In this document: positions 55,082 to 64,000 of the stretch, piece after piece
How positions within the stretch are numbered: position 1 is the first letter of the stretch
How the letters are laid out: every line of letters starts with the position of its first letter
DNA from: Salvia splendens
Lineage: Eukaryota > Streptophyta > Magnoliopsida > Lamiales > Lamiaceae
Reading direction: 5' to 3'
NCBI RefSeq assembly: GCF_004379255.2
Contig: NC_056037.1
Coordinates: 620,001-684,000 of the forward strand
Length of the DNA: 64,000 nt
Notes under the pieces: generated by a model
The model's input: the letters and a program-made list of their open reading frames with translations, nothing else
Database searches by the model: none
Told to the model about the DNA's origin: nothing
Made by a program: the position numbers and the translations under genes

Positions 55082-55580
55082 CTTTGTTGTGTTATTGCAA
55101 GGATGATTAGGAAGATATATAGAGACCATTGTGCTTATATGACCTTTCTATTTCCTTGCTATTATAATGCCAATAATTTTAATGCTAGTAGAATTAGAGG
55201 TTGTGAATAGTATTATTCATTAGCTATTGAGTCTGCCTCAACTCTATTGGCAAAAGAAAAAAACAAATGCTTCATTGTAATTAATCCCTTTACTTATCAT
55301 GAATTGGTTTTATGTGGAAAACTCGTGAACTTCTAACATGATATTAGAGTAGGCCGTCCACCGAAATAAATAAAATGATTTTAACATGATATTAGAGTAG
55401 GCCGTCCACCGAAATAAATAAAATGATTTTCCTATATGAACAAGTTTGATGTCAGGTTGGTTCAAACTTCACCCCGATCAGAAAAAGTCTCACGGAATCG
55501 TGTGCTGCAATTGAGAGCTCATCAACCTAAACAAATTCACTCATCATTAAAATTGACACTCTAGCATTTTAAATTAAAAA
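55082..55580. promoter_or_regulatory. RLP copy 3 upstream region with 48-bp tandem repeat
   Basis: Upstream of copy 3. Two 48-bp units (55,334 and 55,382) begin TAACATGATATTAGAGTAGG, which resembles the TGGTATCAGAGC primer-binding region of Copia retrotransposons, so this may be a small LTR-element scrap. No retrotransposon genes nearby. Confidence 0.4.
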
Positions 55581-55990
55581 TATGGATTTTGTTGCAAATT
55601 AGGCTCATTTTTAAAGTGTTTCAATAATACCGCAAATTTGAACTTGAGACTAATCACGACAACTTTTTAAACCCATTGTCATGCTTTTTTAAAAGTCGTC
55701 ATTAGTTGGAGAAATTTTACCTCCAAACTACTGTTTGTGGATTAAATTATGCTTACTTTTTTATCTCTCTAAAATCAAAATAAAGAAATAATATGATGAT
55801 TTTTGAATTTTTTTTACACCATTTTTGAATTTATTATAAAGTGAGTCATATTTTGTTTAATCTGGTTCATTTTGAACGATGATTATTATACACTTTTTAT
55901 CTCTAAATAGAAATATTGAAGTATGTTCACGATAAAATATAAATATCTAAATTTCTATCATGCCATATTGTGATTTTTAGCTCAAAATGA
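55581..55990. repeat. RLP segment 3 proximal 5' flank, homologous to 41,580-41,960
   Basis: Shares TTGCAAATTAGGCTCATTT, AAAGTGTTTCAATAAT, CTAAAATCAAAATAA(A/G)(C/A)AAATAAT, ACGATGAT and GAAGTATGTTCA in order with the 230-bp repeat region upstream of copy 1. Confidence 0.65.
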
Positions 55991-56057
55991 CAGTACAAAA
56001 GTTTTTTAACCAAGTAAATTTAAACAATAATACAAATTCACAACACTTTTCCTTATA

Positions 56058-56295
56058 CTCCCTCCGTCCCATAAAGATTGTCCCATTTTTCTATTTCCGT
56101 TCGTCCCACAAAATTTGTCTCATTTCATTTTTTACCATTTTTGGAAGTGGGCCACATATTCTACTAACTCATTCCTACTCACATTTTAATAAAAGTAGGA
56201 CTCACATTCTACTAACTTTTTCAACTCACTTTTCATTACATTTCTTAAAATCTGTGACCGGTCAAAGTGAGACAATCATTATGGGACAGAGGGAG
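56058..56295. mobile_element. Stowaway-like MITE
   Basis: CTCCCTCCGTCCCATAAAGATTG on the left and CAATCATTATGGGACAGAGGGAG on the right, with TA on both sides; 238 bp. Confidence 0.88.
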
Positions 56296-56374
56296 TATAT
56301 AAAATCATACATTTTCCTTAAATATTAATTTATAACTAAATCCAACATGCACTCAAACAAAATAAATGAAATGG

Positions 56375-56475
56375 TACGTGGTTTGGACTAGTGGTAATGT
56401 GGTTAAAATCTGATGTCAAATATCTCAAATTCGAGTTCGAGTAGCCTTTAAATTTTGTATCATTTATAATAATAA
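56375..56475 (+). mobile_element. Possible tRNA-derived SINE fragment
   Basis: GGTTTGGACTAGTGGTAATG resembles a Pol III A box region and GAGTTCGAGTAG a degenerate B box about 40 bp later, followed by T-rich sequence. No target duplication identified. Low certainty. Confidence 0.3.
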
Positions 56476-56563
56476 AAAAATTCAATGACCGATATTTAAC
56501 TTTTATACTTGATAGAATATATAATAGAAAAAATAGAGGGATGAATTTCACAACGGTGCACTA

Positions 56564-57084
56564 CTCTCCCTGTCCCGAAAAAATAAGGACATTTGAGACG
56601 ACATAAATTAATACTCCCTTCATCCACGAAAAATAGAACACTTTCATTTTCTGCACTCATTTTGGAAAAATGATAATAAATAGTTAAAGTGAAGAGAAAG
56701 TAAAGTACGAGAGAGAATAATGTAGAGAAATCTCTTATCTATATTATTCTCTCTCTTAATTTTCTTTCTCTCCACTTTAACTATTTATTATCATTTTTTC
56801 AAAACGAGGGCAGAAATGAAAGTGTCCTATTTTTCGTGGACAGAAGGATTACATAATTGGTAAGGTAAGAGAGATGAGGTGACCGGTAACTAAAAAAATG
56901 TTAGCAGATAGGGAGGCTCACATTATTATTAGTGTTTAATAGTGAACCCTAGTGGTATAAATTGTAAATAAATTAATGTATGTGAGTAATGAGTTTGGGA
57001 TAAGTTTCCATAAATAAAAATAAAATATTTTTATACGACGGATGAAAAAAGAAAGTGTCTTTATTTTATGGGACAGAGAGGAAG
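56564..57084. mobile_element. Stowaway-like MITE interrupted by a second MITE
   Basis: Outer termini CTCTCCCTGTCCC and GGGACAGAGAGGAAG with TA on both sides. Without the inner insertion (56,614-56,849 plus its TA) it would be about 283 bp. Confidence 0.75.
56614..56849. mobile_element. Inner MITE, near-complete palindrome
   Basis: Left end CTCCCTTCATCCACGAAAAA and right end TTTTTCGTGGACAGAAGGA with TA flanks. Nearly the whole 236 bp forms one hairpin: arms include GATAATAAATAGTTAAAGTG and CACTTTAACTATTTATTATC around a loop near 56,725. Confidence 0.85.
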
Positions 57085-57114
57085 TATAATTTTCCGATAT
57101 ATAGTTACCGCACT

Positions 57115-57460
57115 AACAAGTCAGATTGAAGGAGACCGACACGACCTAGACTTGACTTTCAAAGAACTTCATTTTCAATTTGAAGTAAGTCCTAAGGTTT
57201 TTGGAGGACTCGTACACGTCTCTGGTTACTACTATCACTATCCACTTACAATAGCGTACACGGCACATATTTTAACGCTCCATTCTTCCATAAAAAATAG
57301 TCTTATCGAAGTTAGTGATCAGGGTCATTACAAAAAATGAAAAGGGACCAACTTTTATAGACAAACCGAAATGTTAAAAACGAATTTGTTATGGACGATG
57401 GCTATCTTGATAAACTTTTGAACCCACAACATAACTATTATAGAACAGGCACTATCCATA
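57115..57460. repeat. RLP segment 3, distal 5' flank repeat
   Basis: Parallel to 42,570-43,230 and partly 48,834-48,960: CACGACCTAGACTTGACTTT, CATTTTCAATTTGAAG, GTCATTACAAAAAATGA, ACAAACCGAAATGTT, GAACCCACAACATAACTATTA. Marks the outer end of the tandem array. Confidence 0.7.
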
Positions 57461-57602
57461 GTTTCAAATTGGCAATGGATTTCTAACACAAATCTCATCA
57501 ACTAATCAAATACACAAAGGGGAAAAAGGAAAAGAGAGAACCAACAACAAGATGAACATAAAGCAGGGAAATGGGCAAACCATAGATAGATGTCGCTGCA
57601 TC

Positions 57603-60600
57603 TTAGTCGCTTCCCACGCCAAGAAGCCACTGTGCAAGATGAGTCAAGTATGGCTCTGCACGAGAACTACTGCTCAATATCGGTCCTAGACTCTGAAGCT
57701 CAGCAGAAAATTTGCGCTCAAACTTCCTGAAAGAGGAAAGCCAACAAGAACATCAACGACACAGTCGAATGCTCCGAGAGAGAAGAATAACAGGAAATTG
57801 TTGGAACATACAAGATAGATTCAATGACGGTTGCATTTTCAGCTGTTACTTTCTGAGTCTGAGAACGCGTCCTTAGTTTCAACTTGTTGTATTTATCCAG
57901 CTCAGGACTGTCGGTCTTGGGAGCATCGATGGAATAGGTAACCAGCCATTGCGCTGCTGCTGCATACTGAAGGCATATCGATTTCATTGTCTCTAGCTTC
58001 TGCAATGGACAAAATCACCAATGAGCAAAAATGGAATCTCAAGTGGGCCGATTCAGATATTAGTTATAGAAAATGAAATGTTAAGCAATAAAAGCTCCGG
58101 AGAGCATTTGTGAGAGCATGTTAGTAGGATGTAATACACTACTAACCTTGAGAAGAACAGGTGAGAGGAGCAAGCACTCTCTCAAACACTTGTCAAGGAA
58201 AAAATCATGATGTTGTAAAACCTGCATCAAAATGAAGTGGCAACAGTAAAAAACATTACAGAATTAAAAAAAAACAAGTATGAAGGAAAATAGATCCGCA
58301 AACCTCATCAATACTCTTTGCAGTCTGAAGTCTATTGTCCATGATATGCCAATTTGGTTCGAGAACCTGAAAGTGATTGCAATATCACGAAAAGAATATC
58401 AGGAAGTTACTTAATAATGCCACCCCAGCCAGTCCATAGACATATACGAGGAAAAATGAAGTAGGGAAACCTGCCTCAAATGTCAGATAATGCAGAAGAC
58501 TGTTGATGAACTTAAGCATATTCCGGCATAGCAAAGATGACACTGAAATCGCTATTCCTTGCTTATCAAGTCTTCGCAGACCCTATAATATACAGCTATA
58601 GTAAGCATCACGGAGGAGAGAATATAGAAAGAGATAGATAGAAGAGTTACAAGCATCATACTTGATGCAGCTGCCATGCAGCACCAAGTTGCCGATTGAC
58701 ATACTTGCAGTGAAACAGACACCGAAATATTAGCTGATATTTTGTCAAAGCCTTTCTTGAGATCACAAGTGATAACGGCCATTGAACCTGAAAATATAAA
58801 AGATTCACTTAAGACTTTCAGTAACATGATGGAGATTGTTATCATCGATAGGCTTCATTTACACAAGTTGACCTGCGGAAAACGTGATTATATGATTCTT
58901 GCATGAGCAAATAGACCAGGACCCATGTCTAACCACAAAAAATAAAAACACTTGTTACAAACCTTGAAACTCAAAGAAAATGTTTCCAAGCCTGTAATGC
59001 TCAAAGGCTCTTCGAGGTCATCATTGCCAGAAATAATCTGGCTGATCTGAAGATCTTTAAGTTCAATCAACCTTTTCAATAAAGTTGTCTTTTCCTGGAA
59101 ACAACATAGTAAATATCGTTGAGCAGGTAGCACAGTAGAGTTCCGTGACACTATTAGTAACCACAAAATTTTTAAGCACTAACCACACAACATGTCAAGT
59201 CTTCATGATATGGATCAGCCACAGCTGCCGTGGATCGTAATGCAAGGTCCAGGAGAGACTAGTACCAAGTGCAACAATTATTTATGAGAAATTGCAAGAC
59301 CAACATAAATTCTCTTGCAAATAATACACCTACACACCTGCAGCTTTTCAACTGAAATTTCATCTGGCTTTTTCATGAGTTCTTCCCGAGCTATGTCCAT
59401 GAAGTGGACCAAAAAATCACCCTGGAATCTTAATTTATAAGAAAAGGAAACTAAGACACAGTAGCTTTCCTACAAAGTTCTAATTCAGAAGTCACAAATG
59501 GATGAAAGTTCTACACTTCTACTGGAATAATGGTTCTGTTTTTATTACTTCAGAAATTTATTTAAGTATCCCTAATCTACCAATAAATTATTTGCAGAAA
59601 AGGAAATTCTGAATCCCACATTTACTCGGAGAAAGCACAATTGTATATGCTAGTTATACCTGATCGAGAAGGAGATAATGTTTGATTGACATCAGCTTTC
59701 CCTTTAAGTCATACTGCAGTAGTAGCATAGAGATTAAGTTGAGAGGTAGATACAGTGGAAATGAAGCAGTGAGGTAGAATCGAATGCTTATTTCCTGAAC
59801 CAGACCTTGTCTTTAATGAGGTTCAATAATTCACCACTAGCAAAATCATAAGCAGCTTTAATGCACTCAAGGTAGCGGTGATTAGAGCCAACCATTGTCA
59901 ACTTTGTGTTTTCTGCTACAGGAACCTGCTTAAAACAACCAAATCATATCAGTTGACCAATGAAGTCAAAGGCGTATTAGAACCAGAGAAATATCACGAG
60001 ATAAACCTGAATACAATGCCCACATTCTCTCATGACATTTAGATATTTTCCAGTGGTCAAAATTGTTTCAGCAGCATTGGCAAGGAAACTGGGGATATCA
60101 TCTTTCAAGCTGTAGCGTTGTTGCCAATACTTCGTGTAATAATCTTGCGTGAGACTTTCCTGTTTAAAAGAATTAGCACAGCCCCTATAACTTAAACCTG
60201 AAGCCCACACTTATAAGTGAAGACATACCTTTTGAAGAGACTTGTTCTCAGCGATAAAAAATTCCCCATATGGGTCATCAATTACGCCCTCATATACCCA
60301 CCTACAGTTGAAACGCAATTCCCTTCAGAAATATTACTAAATATCTGTTCTAGAAAAGGGTGTAACCAATTGGCACTGCACTGCTATTTTTCCTACATGA
60401 TGCTTTGTCACAACAGTAGAAATTCCTATTAGTTAATCCCTCCGTCCCACTCTAAGTGGAACATTTCTAATTCGGCACGAGAATTTATGTAGTGTTATTT
60501 TGTGAGTTAAGTGGAGAATAAATTAGAAGAGAGGGAAAAAGTAGAGAGAATGTTGTTTCTATATTTAGAAATGTGTCATTTAGATTGAGACATCCCAAAA

Positions 60601-62323
60601 AGGAAAATGTGTTACTTAGAGTGGGACGGAGGGAGTACTTCGAAGGAGAGGATTTAAGCATCAGGTCTAATAATGCCTAAACAATTCCAAGGGTAAATCC
60701 AGAAATCATATTTTTTAACCATGCAAGCATCAACTGCAACTGTACCTCTCTAATATTACAAGATATGCTTGGCTTGCACTTTGTGACATCTTTTCGAGCA
60801 AAGACCTCACTACATGATCACCAGCCATGGCCTTGGCCTGAAATTGTTAAGAAAATATTATTGCCAGGAAATAATCTGGACAAAAACATTCAGTGACATT
60901 AACTAAGCTGTAGCCAAACCTGGCTTTGTAGGAGGTTAAGAATTGCAGAGCCAATAAAATTACTGGCTGAAGCCTTCTTAATCACTATGGTTAAAGCTTG
61001 CATTGCCCCCAACATTGGCTGCATTGGAAAACATTTTATAACCTTGATACTGGGTTGGGGGGGTTGAGGAATACAATAAGTTAGGTATGGAAGTAAAACC
61101 TGGCAATAGAACCATAGTCCTTGAACTGAAAGTTTTCCCAGATGAAACTGATGGTCAAGTTGTGCCACCATGGCTTGGTAATCCTAATACACAAATTTAT
61201 TCATAAAATCTAAAATAAGCAATACATAGGATGACATTGATGAGCATATAGACTTGGGAGCCAAAACTAGCTCGGTTTGACAACCCTATTAAGCAATACC
61301 CAATTTTCTGAACATGCTTGGAAATAGATTGGCTTTTGTTTTTCTTGGCGGAAAACAATATAAGGTGTGAGCTCTTCTTCAACCACATGGTTATGTCATT
61401 TAGTTTTGTCAGAACCTTTTACAACAGCAACTGTGCATTTCATTGTGGTCATGTTATCAACTATAGCAGAATAAAAGACACTTCTGCCACATTCCGGCAT
61501 AAAATGCCACACACAAGACATGCAAAACTATGACAATAAAACTAACTGCCCTTTTCTTCCATAAACCATCCTAGAAATTGAGTATCATGCTGATTAAATC
61601 ACCAGAATAAAGAAAGTTCAAAACTTAATAGAGAGTGAAATGGAGAGATGGAGAGAAACCTACAAGAAGTAATGTCCGAAGTGCTGCAGCAAAAGCATGA
61701 TTGACAAGACCGCTCTTGAACTGGGACCTTGACTCAACAAACTGACTTATAAGTACGTAGCTCTCGCATAAAGGAAATATTCTTTTTGCAGATTCCTGCA
61801 AACACAGGATATACGATTAGGTTTAAGAAGTCCTAATGAAAACACGCCTTCCGTGGAAGCAAAATTGGAAAACATTCATTCCATTAGAATAGACAAAGAA
61901 ATGAATTAGACTTCTTGCCTGAAGTGCCAAATCCATAGATGCATCAACTTGGAAGGACACAGTATCATCCTTCCCTTGTACTCTACGGATAGAGATATAA
62001 CGTCCGTCAATCCCAACCAATGCTGACAAGATATCATCAATGACAATTAACTCCTGCATAAGGCACGGCTCATATTCATAACTGATTGAAGGCAGCATAG
62101 CAATTTAATAGGCAGTAAGAGGTGACCAACTAATGCATGAACCACATACCAACAGAGTATTCTACTTTTTTCCATTACTATATCATCCAACATTCATAAA
62201 TCTCATCAATACATTGATATGCTCAAGACACGACTTACATGGTTAAAAAAATGCATAATATAACTTTGACATATTACCTGAATTGCTGCATGGAAGCAAC
62301 CTATGGGCTTGTCCACCCCGGAA
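57603..62323 (-). CDS. GCP2: Gamma-tubulin complex component 2 (GCP2/Spc97), 3' 19 exons
   Basis: Core subunit of the gamma-tubulin complex that nucleates microtubules; plant complexes act at the cortex, nuclear envelope and on existing microtubules. Exons (minus): 62323-62278, 62053-61919, 61795-61664, 61183-61100, 61018-60920, 60837-60746, 60301-60229, 60159-60007, 59925-59806, 59713-59660, 59421-59338, 59258-59184, 59094-58963, 58787-58662, 58582-58475, 58366-58304, 58221-58147, 57999-57812, 57726-57603. All junctions stay in phase, giving about 653 aa to the stop after LGVGSD. Signature stretches: ELIVIDDILSALVG, GSNHRYLECIKAAYDFASGE, IKHYLLLDQGDFLVHFMDIA, CLFHCKYVNRQLGAAWQLHQ, LEPNWHIM. 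Only a few dozen N-terminal residues are missing. Two introns use GC donors. A Stowaway MITE lies in the intron between 60,301 and 60,746. Confidence 0.95.
60436..60635. mobile_element. Stowaway-like MITE in a GCP2 intron
   Basis: ATCCCTCCGTCCCACTCTAAG on the left, CTTAGAGTGGGACGGAGGGAG on the right, TA on both sides; 200 bp, wholly inside an intron of GCP2. Confidence 0.88.
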
Positions 62324-64000
62324 CTGCATGTATAAAAGAAACAAGCTGAACATCACCAATAAAGAATAATACTATAAAATGTTTGCAAGAGTTTTTCCCG
62401 CCAAAAAAACATGGCATGCATGTGTGCAATCTTACACTTTCGGCCACCCAAAACTAAGTAAATATTTTGGCTGTAAATTCGAAATTTTGTTAGGCTGCTT
62501 GCCTGGGTAGCTGCAGCTATTGTCTAGGCTAAAATTTAAATTCAATTAATTATATGGAGCCAATTTTTATATTTACATTCTATATATAGGCCACTTCAGA
62601 TATATTCATGATTCATATGTTCATTAATTTTCTCGGCCAGTTCTGTTTGTCTTTATGTGTTCCTTAGTAAATTAGATTTAGCACATACATATTTACAGTT
62701 TACAATTTCTATCATGAAAACTGAGTACAGAAAACCAAAATTGAACAGGAACTTGCGATCTACATCCTTCAAGTGCAGACGGATGCTTCGAAGCTTCAGT
62801 CGGAGCATGCAACAGCTGCATTGAAGGTTCAACTAGCAAGTTCTTATGGTATTCATCCATCAACTGGGAACAAGAAAAGTATGGTTATAGTGAGGCATTT
62901 TTCTAACTCAAAACGATATCAAACTAAAAAGCAGTATCTAGTAAATAAATATGCATATGTTCTGTTACAAACTTGAATCCTTCGAGTGGATTCTAACTCC
63001 AACAAAATAACTAAACGTATGGAAATTTAAGAAGACTTGATACACTAAAGGAAAGGAACTTGATAAACTAAAGGAAAGGGAAATATGTTTTTCTATTCTT
63101 GTCTGATTCAATGCCACAGAGGCTTACAGCAATGATTAACTAACCACTACTACTCTACTTAAGATAATGGAGCATAATGAAACATGGGAAACTAATCTGC
63201 ACTACTAAGAAACGTGGGAAACCAACTAAGACTAATCGCATTACTAAAATACTAACTAACTTGACATGATCATTTAGTGGTGTGGCAGATACATGCCCGT
63301 ATCATGTTCTGTCACCATAGATCTCTCATGTTGGTTATACAGTTTTCATAAATCAGATTCCGTATGTTTCTACAGTTACAGAAACACATCGACTAAAAGT
63401 TTTGTATGAGTTCCATAATATCAAAGCTTGATGCCTTGCTAAGTTTATCACCCGCACACTGGAAATTACATGCGCTGACACTATCACATTGCAGTTTTCC
63501 TAAAGAAAGTTGTCCTTATTCTATGTTTGATGGTTGAAATTAGTAAGCTAAGAGAAGAGCATCCGGGAATCTAACTGGCCCAAAGATACAAAAGGAAGAG
63601 AAGAAAAGAAAAACTCATTACATCGAATTAAAAATTCTATAACCATATCACTAAACTATACTTATTAAACACAATTTGACAGCATTTGGTGCCAATTTGC
63701 TAGGCTGTTTTCGCCATTTTTATAATTAAAATCAAAATTTTCAAACCTGATTTCACACATCCAATTATCTGCACTGATAGTTGCATTAACAGTTAACTTA
63801 GCCACAATATGCGTTGCACAGACTAAGCGATGATGACTTGTGTCTCACATAACAACTGACAGTGTTTATTGTTTTTAGGTGCTAAAACTGTATCCACAAC
63901 ACATTGCCGTCTATTTTCAGCTGCATACCAGATTTTTAGTAAAAACAAGGGCATATATTCACTAAAAACATAAACAAGCAGATAAATGCAGAATTCAGAT
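62324..64000. other. GCP2 upstream intron or 5' region, no exon recognised
   Basis: The first visible GCP2 exon starts mid-codon, so an upstream coding exon must exist, but none with GCP2 N-terminal resemblance was found here; it probably lies beyond 64,000. An open stretch at about 62,757-62,876 (plus strand, VQTDASKLQSEHATAALKVQ) looks protein-like but has no assignable family or gene context. Confidence 0.4.

Noticed and set aside
55334..55430. LTR retrotransposon
   Set aside because: Only a primer-binding-like motif in a 48-bp tandem repeat; no LTR pair, gag or pol.
58468..58474. GT donor at GCAG/GTTTCC for the GCP2 exon ending near 58,475
   Set aside because: It would shift frame at the next exon (VLEPNW lost); the GC donor keeps the conserved LTFE-VLEP junction.
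62757..62976. Plus-strand stretch starting VQTDASKLQSEHATAAL
   Set aside because: Protein-like but no family, start, splice or neighbour support; the other strand is also open. Left unassigned.
1..64000. CRISPR arrays, bacterial operons, phage or plasmid features
   Set aside because: Nuclear plant sequence; no regularly spaced short palindromic repeats with unique spacers and no prokaryotic gene organisation.

Overview
The window is plant nuclear DNA. It is AT-rich with small GT-AG introns, plant-specific gene families, a eukaryotic tRNA-His and many plant transposon families. Gene content and repeat style suggest an asterid eudicot, perhaps in the mint order, but nothing here fixes the species.

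Layout. 0.4-5.3 kb, minus strand: a complete 14-exon CesA6-type cellulose synthase (1,090 aa). 5.3-17.7 kb: no host gene recognised, but transposon debris: a PIF/Harbinger end fragment in the CesA upstream region, Stowaway-like MITEs, a (TA)n microsatellite, and a 5.2 kb element (8,633-13,881) set in (TA)n. That element carries several internal tandem duplications, an extreme excess of the word TGCATTAT, a small spliced AT-hook gene on the plus strand and a zinc-knuckle exon on the minus strand. Two smaller elements with the same ends lie at 15.2-15.6 kb. A tRNA-His(GTG) is at 17.8 kb.

22-33 kb is the gene-dense part: a class II phospholipase A1, a chloroplast y-type thioredoxin, a group A bZIP factor divergent from the thioredoxin across 186 bp, an RTM2-like small heat-shock-domain membrane protein, a PIF/Harbinger element holding a decayed ORF1 (29,298-31,013), and an intronless ROH1/BPS1-like gene. 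33-37 kb is AT-rich intergenic DNA.

37-57.5 kb is a tandem array of three paralogous segments on the minus strand. Each has a receptor-like protein gene (LRR ectodomain, one membrane span, no kinase) with duplicated 5' and 3' flanks. Copies 1 and 2 are intact and both 997 aa; copy 3 is broken by one nonsense codon and carries a 30-nt in-frame deletion. A second PIF/Harbinger element with a decayed transposase (49,277-51,321) sits between segments 2 and 3, and the matching position in segment 2 is an empty site that confirms its TAA target duplication. Nested Stowaway MITEs lie at 56.6-57.1 kb.

57.6-62.3 kb, minus strand: 19 exons of gamma-tubulin complex component 2 (GCP2), two of them followed by GC-AG introns. 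Its N-terminal exon was not found and probably lies beyond the window. No operon-like organisation is expected or seen. Functionally the genes cover cell wall and cytoskeleton (CesA, GCP2, ROH1-like), stress and defence (RLPs, RTM2-like, PLA1) and chloroplast redox or transcription (Trx y, bZIP). All family names come from recognition by eye; exon borders were placed by hand from splice signals and reading-frame continuity.
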